A DNA stretch of 64,000 nucleotides from Natrinema amylolyticus_A (GCF_042678045.1 NZ_JBHUDI010000005.1:1-64000); one strand, 5' to 3'. Shown: positions 32,736 to 41,227, counted from the first letter of the stretch. A program made the numbers and translations. The notes: generated from the sequence alone by a model not told the origin.

Positions 32736-33560
32736 ATGACGGACTTTGGATTGAAAGTGCGAATGGCGATCGTCGGTTCGATCCTGTTTGCCTTCTACAT
32801 GCTCGTTGGGGCCTTCGGCCTGGCGATGTTCGGGTTCGGCGCGTGGCCGCTGGTCGCACTCGGCCTGCTCGTCTTGCCGGCTATCCAGTACAAGATCGGA
32901 ACGTGGTCGGCGACCAGACGGGCCGAGCCGATGCCCGAGGACGGCCAGTATCAGGACATCCACCGGATGACCGAGTCGCTGTCCCAGGACATGGGCATCG
33001 ACAAACCGAAACTGATGGTCATGGAGATGGGCGTCCCCAACGCCTTCGCGACCGGCCGGAAGGGCAAGGGCTACGTCGTCGTCTCGACGGAACTCATCCG
33101 GCTGCTCCAGCGCGACGAACTCGAGGGCGTGATCGCTCACGAACTCGCTCACATCAAGAACCGCGACGTCATCACGATGGTGCTCGGCCAGTCGATCGGG
33201 ATGATGGTCGGCTGGGTCGCCTACATGGTCTACATGATGGGCGACGACCGCAACATCGGCAGCATCTTCGTCGGCATGATCATCTCGAATCTCGCCCAGA
33301 TGCTCGTGATGGTCTTCGTGCTCGCGATCTCCCGGTACCGCGAGTTCGTCGCCGACGACGACGCCCGCCAGTACATCGGCAGCGGCGACCCGCTCGCTCG
33401 CGCTCTCGAGAAGATCTCGAAAGGGTCGCAGGGTCGCGAATCCCAGCTCGACGACAGCGTGAGCGCGCTGTGCATCTTCAACGCTGACCGCTCGCTCCTC
33501 CAGAAGCTGTTCGCGACGCACCCGCCGACCGAAAAACGCATCGAGAAACTCCGGCGCTAA
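32736..33560 (+). CDS. htpX: HtpX-type M48 membrane metalloprotease
   Basis: A 274-residue zinc protease of the cytoplasmic membrane that degrades misfolded membrane proteins. Two N-terminal helices (residues about 8-50) are followed by the zinc motif GVIAHELAHIKNRDVI, two further hydrophobic segments, and the third ligand region SRYREFVADDDARQYIGSGD. Length and order agree with bacterial HtpX. The ATG at 32736 is close behind a TATA-like box. A longer, more divergent M48 protease occurs at 44.7 kb. Confidence 0.93.
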   Translation: MTDFGLKVRMAIVGSILFAFYMLVGAFGLAMFGFGAWPLVALGLLVLPAIQYKIGTWSATRRAEPMPEDGQYQDIHRMTESLSQDMGIDKPKLMVMEMGVPNAFATGRKGKGYVVVSTELIRLLQRDELEGVIAHELAHIKNRDVITMVLGQSIGMMVGWVAYMVYMMGDDRNIGSIFVGMIISNLAQMLVMVFVLAISRYREFVADDDARQYIGSGDPLARALEKISKGSQGRESQLDDSVSALCIFNADRSLLQKLFATHPPTEKRIEKLRR

Positions 33561-33628
33561 CCGGACAGCCGTTACCGGTCGCGAGCGACCGACGCGATTT
33601 TTTACGCTCGCACGCGATAGATCGATAC

Positions 33629-34126
33629 GTGACGGAAATTCATCCCGGTCAGCGCGTCGCCGTGCTCGTCGACGCCCAGAACCTCTATCATACTGCACAG
33701 AGCCTCCATAGCCGCAATATCGATTATTCTGCCCTGCTCGAGAAGGCCGTCCAGGACCGCCAGCTGACGCGTGCGATCGCCTACGTCATCCGCGCAGAAG
33801 CCCCCGAGGAGGAGAGTTTCTTCGAGGCGCTGGTCGACATCGGCTTCGAGCCGAAGATCAAGGACATCAAGACGTTCGCCGACGGCACCAAGAAGGCAGA
33901 CTGGGACGTCGGCATGAGCCTCGACGCGGTGACGCTGGCCAACCACGTCGACACGATCGTCCTCTGTACCGGTGACGGCGACTTCTCACGGCTCTGTTCG
34001 CACCTGCGCCACGAGGGCGTCCGCGTCGAAGTGATGGCTTTCGAATCCTCGACGGCCGAAGAACTCATCGACGCAGCCGATTCGTTCCTCGACCTGGAGG
34101 AACGCCACGAGACATTCTTGCTCTGA
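33629..34126 (+). CDS. NYN domain protein (LabA/DUF88 family)
   Basis: A 165-residue PIN-like NYN-domain protein. The acidic active-site series is visible: VAVLVDAQNLYHTAQSL (first aspartate), KKADWDVGMSLDAV (second pair) and VDTIVLCTGDGDFSRLC (third), as in RNA-cleaving NYN proteins. It is probably a metal-dependent ribonuclease, though the family also has regulatory members such as LabA. GTG at 33629 gives MTEIHPGQRVAVLVDAQN; no better ATG exists. Same strand as htpX, 68 bases downstream. Confidence 0.87.
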   Translation: MTEIHPGQRVAVLVDAQNLYHTAQSLHSRNIDYSALLEKAVQDRQLTRAIAYVIRAEAPEEESFFEALVDIGFEPKIKDIKTFADGTKKADWDVGMSLDAVTLANHVDTIVLCTGDGDFSRLCSHLRHEGVRVEVMAFESSTAEELIDAADSFLDLEERHETFLL

Positions 34127-34263
34127 TACGGACTCCTGTCAGTGGGTGCCAGCGCGACCGCGAGCCCTCCTGCGGTCGCACCGGGGAACCCGTTCCAGGA
34201 GACCGTATGACGTGTCGTGAACTCGCTCGAGTCGGGGAAGAAAACCGCGCGACTCGAGGCGAA

Positions 34264-34440
34264 CTAGTTCGGGTGTCGACGCTGCCAGAGCCCAATCAGC
34301 AGCGCATACGCCGTGACGAACAACGTCGCACCGGTCACGAGGTACGTGACCGGTCCGGTGACGAGTGTGGCAGGTCCGACCAGCGTCAGGGTCCCGATGA
34401 CGAGCAGGGTGGCCCCGAGGCCGATTTGCGTGACGTCCAT
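34264..34440 (-). CDS. 58-residue small membrane protein
   Basis: Reading leftward from an ATG at 34440, a 58-codon frame encodes MDVTQIGLGATLLVIGTLTL..., with two hydrophobic helices separated by a short VTGPV turn and a basic end, LIGLWQRRHPN, before TAG at 34264. A TATA-like CTATAATA at 34469-34476 lies about 30 bases upstream, predicting an almost leaderless transcript. The composition and promoter make it a credible small gene. I do not recognise the family. Confidence 0.7.
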   Translation of the reverse strand: MDVTQIGLGATLLVIGTLTLVGPATLVTGPVTYLVTGATLFVTAYALLIGLWQRRHPN

Positions 34441-34468
34441 GTCCTGCCGATAGTACTAGATCCAATGA

Positions 34469-34476
34469 CTATAATA
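34469..34476 (-). promoter_or_regulatory. TATA-like box of the 58-residue membrane protein
   Basis: On the minus strand the box reads TATTATAG, about 30 bases before the ATG at 34440. It supports the small ORF that begins there. Confidence 0.5.
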
Positions 34477-34562
34477 CTCTCCCTCTCACTCCGTTCCGGC
34501 TCCCAGCGACCAGATCGACCGATTTGCCCCACAGGCCGGGTTCCGGCCGGCACACACGGCTG

Positions 34563-34671
34563 ATACTGTCGGACGGGACTGTTTGACGATCGCTCGCCCG
34601 GACGTGGCCGTCACCGCCGGAGACGGCCGGTTTTCGCGAGCGACTGCGCACTGACTGCTGTCCGACAGTAT
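34563..34671. repeat. 109-bp element with terminal inverted repeats (copy 1)
   Basis: Begins ATACTGTCGGAC (34563-34574) and ends with its perfect inverse complement GTCCGACAGTAT (34660-34671). Inside is a second stem TCGCTCGC/GCGAGCGA (34590-34597, 34636-34643), and inside that GGCCGTC/GACGGCC (34606-34612, 34622-34628), so the whole unit can fold as nested hairpins. A second copy of exactly the same length and 84% identity lies at 42677-42785. It has no coding capacity, so it resembles a MITE-like or structured repeat. Confidence 0.85.
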
Positions 34672-34753
34672 GACGGACGACCGTCACCCACGCGAGCGGT
34701 ACCCTCGCCGGCAGGTCGAAGGGCTTTCGATCCGGCGGGCCAAAGCCCGGACA

Positions 34754-35242
34754 ATGAGCGAGCCAGCAGACGGGAGTGCGGGTCTCACGCAGCTTCGGAC
34801 CATCGCCGACTACCAGTTCGGCGCGGGTGCAGGCACGGCGCTGTTTCCACCCGACGAATCACTGACGATCAAACGAACCACCTCGGGACGGCCACAGCAG
34901 GTCCACGCCGAATGTGGGCGGATCGTCTCCTTTGGCACCGACGGCCGGTTTACGCTCGGTCTCGAGGGCGGTCGACGGCTCGAGGCCGCCCTCTCTCATC
35001 CCGCCTACCGCGTCGTCGTCGACGACGAGAGCGAACCGTTCGTCCGCGACGAGAAGAACGTCTTCGCGAAGTTCGTCTGTGAGGTCGGCGACGAGATTCG
35101 GCCGGGCGACGAGGTGCTCGTCGTCCACGAGCGCGGCGAGTTGCTCGCGGTCGGGACGGCACAACTCGACGCCGGGGCGATCCGGGACTTCGAGACGGGA
35201 ATGGCCGTGAACGTACGCGAAGGCGCGCCCGCAAACGAATAA
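34754..35242 (+). CDS. PUA domain protein (archaeosine-transglycosylase-type PUA)
   Basis: A 162-residue protein that is mostly a PUA RNA-binding domain. The N-terminal part, LTQLRTIADYQFGAGAGTAL, and the C-terminal PUA (YRVVVDDESEPFVRDEKNVF, then FVCEVGDEIRPGDEVLVVHE) match stand-alone proteins related to the C-terminus of archaeosine tRNA-guanine transglycosylase. It may bind tRNA or rRNA; no catalytic domain is present. ATG at 34754 is used because upstream in-frame codons are basic and run back towards the repeat element. Monocistronic. Confidence 0.82.
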   Translation: MSEPADGSAGLTQLRTIADYQFGAGAGTALFPPDESLTIKRTTSGRPQQVHAECGRIVSFGTDGRFTLGLEGGRRLEAALSHPAYRVVVDDESEPFVRDEKNVFAKFVCEVGDEIRPGDEVLVVHERGELLAVGTAQLDAGAIRDFETGMAVNVREGAPANE

Positions 35243-35264
35243 TATCGAAGTCAGTATCCGCCAG

Positions 35265-35879
35265 CTATAGTTGGCAGTCTCGTCCGATCTCTCGTTCGTA
35301 TCGCGATTTGACCTCGGCGAATAGCGTCTCGCCGATCGTCGTCTGGAGTCGCGGCGCAGCCGTCGCGAAGAACTCGTCTAGGTTCTCGTACTGCGAGAAG
35401 GCGTCGTTCTCGTCGGTGTCGTCGTATCGATCGTCGCGCTCGTATTTGAGCGCTTGCAGGCAGTTGTCGATCAGATCCATGTCCTTGACGAACTGTGCGG
35501 TGGGCGTCTCGCGAGCCTCGTACGCCTCCCAGAGCGACTGTACATCGCGGTCGTCGAACGGCTCGAGCAAATCGCTGATCGCCGCTCGCTCGCGAACTGC
35601 CTTCCCCTCGGCGGCCGCCACTTGGTGCTCGTCGTCCGCACGGGTCGGGATATCACCCGTGCGCGCTTCTGCGAGGTCGTGGACCAGCGCCATCGCGACC
35701 GCCCGATCGCGGTCGATGTCCGCCTCGGCTTGATCGGCATACAGCAGGCACAGCGTCGCCACACCCCACGTGTGGGCCGCCACCGACTCCGGCGTGTCGA
35801 TCCCGCGGAGGACCCATCCGGTCCGCAACTCGTCTTTCAGCTCGAGCGCCTCGAGCAAGGCGGTGATGTCGTCGGCCAT
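35265..35879 (-). CDS. HD domain protein, 5'-deoxynucleotidase (YfbR)-like
   Basis: A 204-residue HD-domain phosphohydrolase. Metal ligands are seen in ESVAAHTWGVATLCLLYADQ (His), VAMALVHDLAEARTGDI (His-Asp) and FVKDMDLIDNCLQALKYERD (Asp), the arrangement of YfbR and related HDDC2 enzymes that remove the 5'-phosphate from deoxyribonucleoside monophosphates. The nucleotide preference is inferred. ATG at 35879. It converges with the PUA gene, whose stop is 22 bases away. Confidence 0.85.
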   Translation of the reverse strand: MADDITALLEALELKDELRTGWVLRGIDTPESVAAHTWGVATLCLLYADQAEADIDRDRAVAMALVHDLAEARTGDIPTRADDEHQVAAAEGKAVRERAAISDLLEPFDDRDVQSLWEAYEARETPTAQFVKDMDLIDNCLQALKYERDDRYDDTDENDAFSQYENLDEFFATAAPRLQTTIGETLFAEVKSRYEREIGRDCQL

Positions 35880-36013
35880 AGCTGGCTCTCACGCAGCGGG
35901 TCGGTTGAACCCGTCGCTTACCGACCCGTCTCGAGCCAGTCGATCGGCGCGGCAGCCTGGGCAGCGATCCTCGAACGACAAAGTAAAAGGTCGCTCACGG
36001 CGACGTGGCGAGT

Positions 36014-36391
36014 ATGTTTGGAGGAGGCGGCGGCGGACTCAATCCGCGCAAGATGGAACAGATGATGAAACAGATGGGTATCGATGTCGAGGACATCGAC
36101 GCCGAAGAGGTCATCATCCGCACCGCAGAGCACGACCTCGTGTTCAACGACGCCGAAGTCACCAAGATGGACGCCCGCGGGCAGGAGACCTACCAGGTCA
36201 TCGGTTCACCCGAGAAAGTCGAGGCCGGCTCGGCCGGCAGTGGCGAGGCTGACGACGACGCTGGCTCGTCGATCCCCGATGACGACGTCGAACTCGTCGC
36301 CATGCGAGCCGACGTGGGCGAGGACGAGGCCCGCGAGGCCCTCGAAGCGACCGACGGCGACCTCGCCGCAGCGGTCGAATCCCTCGAGTGA
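36014..36391 (+). CDS. nac: nascent polypeptide-associated complex protein (archaeal NAC)
   Basis: A 125-residue archaeal NAC homologue. The start MFGGGGGGLNPRKMEQMMKQ, the NAC beta-barrel (EVIIRTAEHDLVFNDAEVTK, then GQETYQVIGSPEKV) and a C-terminal UBA domain (VELVAMRADVGEDEAREALE) are all present. As a homodimer it binds nascent chains at the ribosome exit. ATG at 36014 is chosen over a GTG nine bases upstream. Its TGA overlaps the GTG of trmI, linking it to tRNA modification in one transcript, an arrangement I believe is common in haloarchaea. Confidence 0.92.
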   Translation: MFGGGGGGLNPRKMEQMMKQMGIDVEDIDAEEVIIRTAEHDLVFNDAEVTKMDARGQETYQVIGSPEKVEAGSAGSGEADDDAGSSIPDDDVELVAMRADVGEDEAREALEATDGDLAAAVESLE

Positions 36392-37179
36392 CCCGCGTGA
36401 GCGGTGACGGCGACGTGGCCGACGAAGACGCCGAAACCGGCAGCGACCGCATGCCGGTCTTGCTCGTCCGCGGCGACCGCGAGTTCCTCGTCGAACCCGG
36501 CGACGAGATGGGGACCGATCTGGGCGTGCTCGAGGTTCCCGAGGACGTCGAGTCGGGCGACACCGTCGAGACACATCTGGGCGACGAGTTCCAGGTGCGC
36601 CGACTGCGCGGCCCGGATCTCTTCCATCACTTCGAGCGGACGGGCGCGCCGATGGTCCCCCGCGACATCGGACTGGTGATCGGCGAGACGGGCATCGCAG
36701 GCGGCGATCGGGTCCTTGATGCCGGCACCGGAACGGGCGTGCTCGCGGCGATGATGGCCCGTGCCGGCGCCGAGGTAGTGACCTATGAGCGAGACGCCGA
36801 CTTCGCCGACGTCGCCCGCGAGAACATGGCCTTGGGCGGCGTTTCCGACGCTGTCGACGTCCGAACCGGTGACGTGACTGACCAGATCGATGATCTCGAG
36901 CCCGCGTCGTTCGACGTCATGACGCTCGATACGGGCGACGCGGCGACGATGGTCGCGCACGCACCAGACCTGCTCGTCGACGGCGGCTTCGTCGCGGTCT
37001 ACAGCCCGTTTATCGAATCGACCCGCGAGGTCGTCGAGGCGGCCCACGAGGTCGGTCTCTCGGACGTGACCACGCGTGAGACGATCCAGCGTGAGATGCA
37101 GTTCGACGATCGTGGCTCGCGGCCGTCGACGGCACCTGTCGGTCACACCGGCTATCTGACGATCGCGCGCAACGAGTAG
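36388..37179 (+). CDS. trmI: tRNA (adenine-N1)-methyltransferase (TrmI family)
   Basis: A 263-residue SAM-dependent methyltransferase. After a divergent N-terminal domain, GAPMVPRDIGLVIGETGIAG leads into SAM motif I, VLDAGTGTGVLAAMMARAGA (about residue 107), and later a catalytic-type FDVMTLDTGDAATM. Archaeal TrmI methylates A57 and A58 in the T-loop of tRNA. The GTG start at 36388 overlaps the NAC stop in a GTGA junction. The first 20 residues are acidic and poorly conserved in type. Confidence 0.88.
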   Translation: MTRVSGDGDVADEDAETGSDRMPVLLVRGDREFLVEPGDEMGTDLGVLEVPEDVESGDTVETHLGDEFQVRRLRGPDLFHHFERTGAPMVPRDIGLVIGETGIAGGDRVLDAGTGTGVLAAMMARAGAEVVTYERDADFADVARENMALGGVSDAVDVRTGDVTDQIDDLEPASFDVMTLDTGDAATMVAHAPDLLVDGGFVAVYSPFIESTREVVEAAHEVGLSDVTTRETIQREMQFDDRGSRPSTAPVGHTGYLTIARNE

Positions 37180-37273
37180 TGCGGTCGCTTGCGGTTTCTC
37201 TTTGCTCAGTTCTGGTGCTCTCAGAGATTTACACTAGCCGGTCGTGGTCCCGCTTCAGCAACAGAATCACTGA

Positions 37274-37361
37274 CCGGTGGCCGGGAGCGGACTCCGAGCA
37301 CTGCGAGGAGTCCGCGACTCGGGGGAGGGTAGGCGGCTACCCAAGTACCGACCGCGAGCGA
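37274..37361 (+). ncRNA. structured repeat / candidate RNA element (copy A)
   Basis: Alignable with 47099-47192. Conserved blocks are GGTGGCCGGGAG (37276-37287), a hairpin, CGGGGGAGGGTAGGCGGCTA continuing CCCA (37320-37343), and GACCGCGAGCGA (37350-37361). The hairpin has a 9-bp stem (37287-37295 with 37307-37315) and an 11-base loop, GAGCACTGCGA. In the other copy the loop is nearly the same, but seven of nine stem pairs differ at both bases and still pair. It lies between the convergent trmI and TFS genes. Whether it is transcribed, and from which strand, is unknown. Confidence 0.5.
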
Positions 37362-37383
37362 GGCACATAGCGCCTCGCTCGCG
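37353..37383. terminator. 12-bp hairpin between trmI and TFS
   Basis: CGCGAGCGAGGC (37353-37364) pairs perfectly with GCCTCGCTCGCG (37372-37383) around a 7-base loop. On the minus strand it lies just after the TFS stop and its short T-run (CAACCTTTTA), so it may help end transcription of the convergent genes. It overlaps the end of the structured repeat. Confidence 0.5.
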
Positions 37384-37406
37384 ATAGACTGCAGGGTAAA
37401 AGGTTG

Positions 37407-37715
37407 TTAGTTGTCGTCCTCGCGCCACTTGTGCTCACATTCGGTACAGATGAAGAACCGGGTTTCCGATTCGTCAGCCGCCCGAATTTGTTGCATATAC
37501 CAGTGGGCACGGTCGTTGCCACACTCCGGACAGATCGCGTCGGTTTCGGGCAGTGAGGTCTCGCCGGAGGACTCGATGATCTCACTGGCTTCCTGATCGT
37601 CGGTGACGGTGTACTGGGCGGCGTCGCCTTTCGGCTTCGTAAAGCCACAGCTGCCACACTCCCAGATGCCGTCGTCGGCTTTCATCATCGAACCGCATTC
37701 GTCGCAGAATTCCAT
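37407..37715 (-). CDS. tfs: transcription factor S (archaeal TFIIS-like)
   Basis: A 102-residue RNA polymerase cleavage-stimulating factor. The N-terminal zinc ribbon is MEFCDECGSMMKADDGIWEC followed by GSCG. The C-terminal zinc ribbon is AICPECGNDRAHWYMQQI...RFFICTECEHKW. The acidic tip (RAADESETR) that reaches the polymerase active site is intact. It rescues backtracked complexes by transcript cleavage. ATG at 37715. Length and domain order are exactly those of archaeal TFS. Confidence 0.95.
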   Translation of the reverse strand: MEFCDECGSMMKADDGIWECGSCGFTKPKGDAAQYTVTDDQEASEIIESSGETSLPETDAICPECGNDRAHWYMQQIRAADESETRFFICTECEHKWREDDN

Positions 37716-37802
37716 CGTTGTCCGGGCTACGAGCGTCGAGTGACTTAAGGCACGCGTTTAGGGCTGCTGATCGGGCTCGGCTCAACGCCCGCCGCGCGGC
37801 AG

Positions 37803-38057
37803 TTATCCTTCTCCTTCCGATTGATACGGCTCGCCGACGGCCTCGCGTGGAAGGACGTTGTGGAGCTCCGACTCGAGGTCTGCGGCCGACTCGAAGCGGT
37901 CGCTGCCACTGCGTTCGATGAGCGCGCCCAGGTTTCGCTCGCCGTCGGCCAGGAGGAGTGTGGTCTCTTCGAGTTCGGCGGCTGCGCGGTCGGTCGTGAT
38001 CGGGTACTCGAGGTCCGCGAGGGTGGTTTGGATGCGGCTGAGTTTGACTGCTGGCAT
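37803..38057 (-). CDS. DUF5789 family haloarchaeal protein
   Basis: An 84-residue small protein starting MPAVKLSRIQTTLADLEYPI and containing LLLADGERNLGALIERSGSD. This is the haloarchaeal DUF5789 pattern as I recall it; the function is unknown. ATG at 38057 is preferred over an upstream in-frame start at 38084. It is divergent from the MFS transporter gene, with 115 bases between the start codons. Confidence 0.75.
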   Translation of the reverse strand: MPAVKLSRIQTTLADLEYPITTDRAAAELEETTLLLADGERNLGALIERSGSDRFESAADLESELHNVLPREAVGEPYQSEGEG

Positions 38058-38172
38058 GGCGAGAAGAACGCGGTCCGGTGGCATGTACTTCTGCGACGGT
38101 TGCCCGTACTGTCATCGGAATCGCTCTGATTCGTCGAAACTGTAATCGGGCGGGGCCACACAGCTAGAAGCC

Positions 38173-39462
38173 ATGCGGAGTGTCGTCGAGCGGGTTATCG
38201 CGCCGTTTGCTGTGGATCGACGGGTGCTCGCGCTGGCGGGTGCCCGGATGGCGGACGGGATCGGGAACTCGTTTCTGATCATCGTCATTCCACTGTACGT
38301 GACAAGCGGCGTCGTCGGCGGGACGTCGTTCGGCCTCGAGGAGTCGATGATCATTGGGCTGATCCTCTCGCTGTTTGGCTTTCTCAACAGCAGCGTTCAG
38401 CCGGTGACCGGGCGGCTCTCGGATCGGCTCGGCCGGCGCAAACCCTTCATTCTGGTCGGGCTCGCCGGCCTCGCGCTGACGAACGTCGCTTACGTCGTCG
38501 CGGAGACGTACGTCTCCCTGCTGATCATCCGTGGCCTACAGGGCGTCAGCGTCGCGTTCATCATTCCGGCGTCGGTCGCGCTCGTCAACGAACTCGCCTC
38601 GAGCGGCGATCGCGGCGGGAACATGGGCGTCTACAACACCTTCCGGTTGGTCGGCTTCGGTGCCGGGCCGGCGGTTGCCGGTGCCGTCGTCAACCTCGGT
38701 CCCTACGCGCTCCCCGGCGGGGTGGTGGTCAACGGGTTCGACGCCGCGTTCTATATTGCTACGATCACGGCGTCGATCAGCTACGTGATGGTGACGGCAC
38801 TCGTCTCCGATCCCGAGTCGACGGTGGCGAACGCCGGGGCGGACCTCTCGATCCCGATCCGCGATCGAACGGGCTCGAACCTGCTCGATCCCATCTTCAC
38901 GCTCGGCCTCGCGTCGTTTTTCATGGCCACGGGGATCGCGCTCTTTGCGACCATCCAGCCGCAGGTCAACGCCCGCCTCGAGCAGGGTGCGACCTGGTTC
39001 GGCCTGCAGTTCGCGGCGTTTATCCTCGCGCAGGTGGCCCTCCAGACGCCGATCGGGCGGGCCTGCGATCGATACGGCCGCCGGCCGTTCATCGTCACTG
39101 GGATGGTGTTGTTGATCCCGACGACGCTCGTCCAGGGGTTCATTCTCTCGTCGGTACTGATGTTCGTCGCGCGGCTGTTCCAGGGCGTCGCCGCCGCGAT
39201 GGTCTTCGCCCCGTCGCTGGCGCTGGCTGGCGATCTTGCCGGCGCGGGCGAATCCGGCTCGAAGTTGTCGGTACTCACGATGGCCTTTGGCTACGGGATT
39301 GCCGCCGGGCCGTTCTCGTCGGGCGCGCTGGTCGGGTATGGCTTTCAGGTCCCGTTCGTTTTCGGTGCCGTTCTCGCCGTGTTCGGCGCAATTTTGGTCT
39401 ATACGCAGGTCGAGGAGACGCTCGAGACGACGGCCCCGGTCCCGGTCTTCGGAGACGATTGA
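38173..39462 (+). CDS. major facilitator superfamily transporter
   Basis: A 429-residue 12-helix transporter. The MFS motif A between helices 2 and 3 is present in both halves: GRLSDRLGRRKPFILVG and GRACDRYGRRPFIVTG. A large exposed segment between helices 6 and 7 contains SIPIRDRTGSN. The family layout suits a proton-coupled exporter or a sugar/drug transporter; the substrate is not readable. ATG at 38173. The next gene (DUF5797) follows 52 bases later on the same strand. Confidence 0.9.
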   Translation: MRSVVERVIAPFAVDRRVLALAGARMADGIGNSFLIIVIPLYVTSGVVGGTSFGLEESMIIGLILSLFGFLNSSVQPVTGRLSDRLGRRKPFILVGLAGLALTNVAYVVAETYVSLLIIRGLQGVSVAFIIPASVALVNELASSGDRGGNMGVYNTFRLVGFGAGPAVAGAVVNLGPYALPGGVVVNGFDAAFYIATITASISYVMVTALVSDPESTVANAGADLSIPIRDRTGSNLLDPIFTLGLASFFMATGIALFATIQPQVNARLEQGATWFGLQFAAFILAQVALQTPIGRACDRYGRRPFIVTGMVLLIPTTLVQGFILSSVLMFVARLFQGVAAAMVFAPSLALAGDLAGAGESGSKLSVLTMAFGYGIAAGPFSSGALVGYGFQVPFVFGAVLAVFGAILVYTQVEETLETTAPVPVFGDD

Positions 39463-39514
39463 CAGACGTGCGAGGACGCAACGCAAAAGTAGCGGTTCCC
39501 CATACGGTTCGACG

Positions 39515-40018
39515 ATGACGCTCTCGGAGGAGGCCAAAGACCGGTTGGCGGACGTAGTGGAGCTACAGCCGACGAAAAACGCCGAACTCCAGGATCGGTG
39601 GGGGATGGAAAGCGGCAGCGAGGTCCACCAGTATCTCGAGAACGAACTCGGCGACTACTACTTCCGTGATGACAATAGCCTGATCCGGGCGACTGCCGAG
39701 GCGGCGGAGTTGGTCGACGTCGAGCCGGGTATCGAGAGCGATCCCGACGCCGACGGAGCCCCCTCCAAAATCCGCGTCCCCGAGCTACAGGCCCGGATCG
39801 TCGCAGTGCTGGCCGCCCCCGACGAACGATCCGAGAGCGTCGTCTCGGTGCTCCACAAGCTCCGAGACGAGTACGACATCGACCCCGACGCTGAGGACGT
39901 CCGCTCGGGGCTCCAGAGCCTGCGCCGGAAGGGCGTCGTCGAGGTCGAGTATCGCACCGTTCCCACGTTCCGGCTGGCCGTCGAACGCGACGACCTCGAG
40001 GTCGCCGTCTCCGACTAA
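39515..40018 (+). CDS. DUF5797 family haloarchaeal protein
   Basis: A 167-residue protein. The N-terminal region, EEAKDRLADVVELQPTKNAE, and GSEVHQYLENELGDYYFRDD match the haloarchaeal DUF5797 family as I know it. The two halves both look like winged-helix units (the second is EYDIDPDAEDVRSGLQSLRR followed by KGVVEVEYR), so DNA binding is plausible. ATG at 39515. It converges with DUF5787, whose stop is 32 bases away. Function unknown. Confidence 0.82.
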   Translation: MTLSEEAKDRLADVVELQPTKNAELQDRWGMESGSEVHQYLENELGDYYFRDDNSLIRATAEAAELVDVEPGIESDPDADGAPSKIRVPELQARIVAVLAAPDERSESVVSVLHKLRDEYDIDPDAEDVRSGLQSLRRKGVVEVEYRTVPTFRLAVERDDLEVAVSD

Positions 40019-40049
40019 TCCGTTCCCGCTGCGGTGACTGTCGACCGTA

Positions 40050-41129
40050 CTACAGTCCCGGCCGCCGTCGCCGACGGCGCTCGTCGAGCAGGTGTTGGAG
40101 CCGCTTTCCGGGCCCGCCCTCGATCGGCCAGTCGCGGGTCCGCCAGGCTGGTGGCTCGGGTTCGAAGTGGGGACAGGAGCCGGCACACTCCGCAGCCGTC
40201 TGGCAGCGGTCCGTGGCAGCACAGTAGGGCAGCGCCTGCTGGCCGTCTCGAGCGCGCAACTGGAACTGTCGACAGTCGGGACGCATGGTGTCGACGAAGG
40301 AGCGCCAGCCACGTTCGTAGGCGCGTTCGGCGATCGCAAGCCGTGTGTCGGCCTTCGTCTCGGGGTCGATGAACTCGAATCGGGCCGCTGACGCGTCGTG
40401 ACCGTCGCCCACGGGGCGCTCGAGGATCCGCGTCCCTGGCTCGTCGACCGCCAGCGACCGGGGATACCAGGCGACGTCAGCGGCCAACGCGTCGGGCTCG
40501 AGCGTGAGGATGCCCGCTTCGACCGGCAGATCCTCGAAGAGCGCGGGTTCGACGGCGTTGCCGGTCTGTCGGGTCGCGACCCAGACCTCGTCGGCCAGCC
40601 CCATGGCGACGTCGTACTCGAGTTGCGCGCCGAGCGCGCGGGCGGCGCTGGCGTCTAAGTCCGGTTTGTTCTCGATCGCGATGATTCGCTCGAGCCAGTC
40701 GGGATAGGCCCATTTCCGGCGGATCTCGATGCGATTGCCGTTCTTTCGTGTCTCTATAATCCCGCGGTCGGCGGCGCGGTGGATCGCCTCGCGGACGTAT
40801 CGCCACGGGTAGCCGGGATGTGGGAGGGCGTCGCGGTAGTAGGTCCACTCATCGGGGGCGTTGTGGACGATGTGAAGCAGATCGCCGTCGAGACGGTCGG
40901 GACCGAACCGGGCGCGGCGACGGAGGGCGTCGGGGTCGCACTCGAGCACGATGGTGTCCCAGCGGCGGCGTTTGGTGCCGAGTTGGCGGGCGACGACCGT
41001 CACGGTGTCGTCGCTGGTCGCGGCTGCTGGCGGCCACGCCAGTTCGGCCCACCGACAGGTTCGTAGCTCGAATCCGAATTCGTGTCCGGGGTCGCGCTGC
41101 ACTGTCCGCGATAGGGTCACGACCGACAT
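40050..41129 (-). CDS. DUF5787 protein with a PD-(D/E)XK nuclease-like core and Cys cluster
   Basis: A 359-residue haloarchaeal protein of unknown role. An N-terminal RRWDTIVLECDPDALR and a central WLERIIAIENKPDLDASAAR followed by ALGAQLEYDVAMGLADEVWV give the D...E-x-K pattern (E153, K155) and trailing Q-L-x-Y of restriction-endonuclease-like folds. Between them sits a winged-helix-like region (YPWRYVREAIHRAADRGIIE). Near the C-terminus five cysteines cluster (MRPDCRQF, LPYCAATDRCQTAAECAGSC), which could bind Fe-S or zinc, as in Cas4/AddB-like nucleases. ATG at 41129. No DNA-repair or defence gene is adjacent. Confidence 0.75.
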   Translation of the reverse strand: MSVVTLSRTVQRDPGHEFGFELRTCRWAELAWPPAAATSDDTVTVVARQLGTKRRRWDTIVLECDPDALRRRARFGPDRLDGDLLHIVHNAPDEWTYYRDALPHPGYPWRYVREAIHRAADRGIIETRKNGNRIEIRRKWAYPDWLERIIAIENKPDLDASAARALGAQLEYDVAMGLADEVWVATRQTGNAVEPALFEDLPVEAGILTLEPDALAADVAWYPRSLAVDEPGTRILERPVGDGHDASAARFEFIDPETKADTRLAIAERAYERGWRSFVDTMRPDCRQFQLRARDGQQALPYCAATDRCQTAAECAGSCPHFEPEPPAWRTRDWPIEGGPGKRLQHLLDERRRRRRPGL

Positions 41130-41227
41130 GTGTGCTACGGTGCGCTCGTTTCGGTTTCGACGCGTCGCTGTTGGGATCGAGTCACTAACGAAACCGGAAG
41201 CGGCGTTCGAACGCCGTCGATCCGGCC

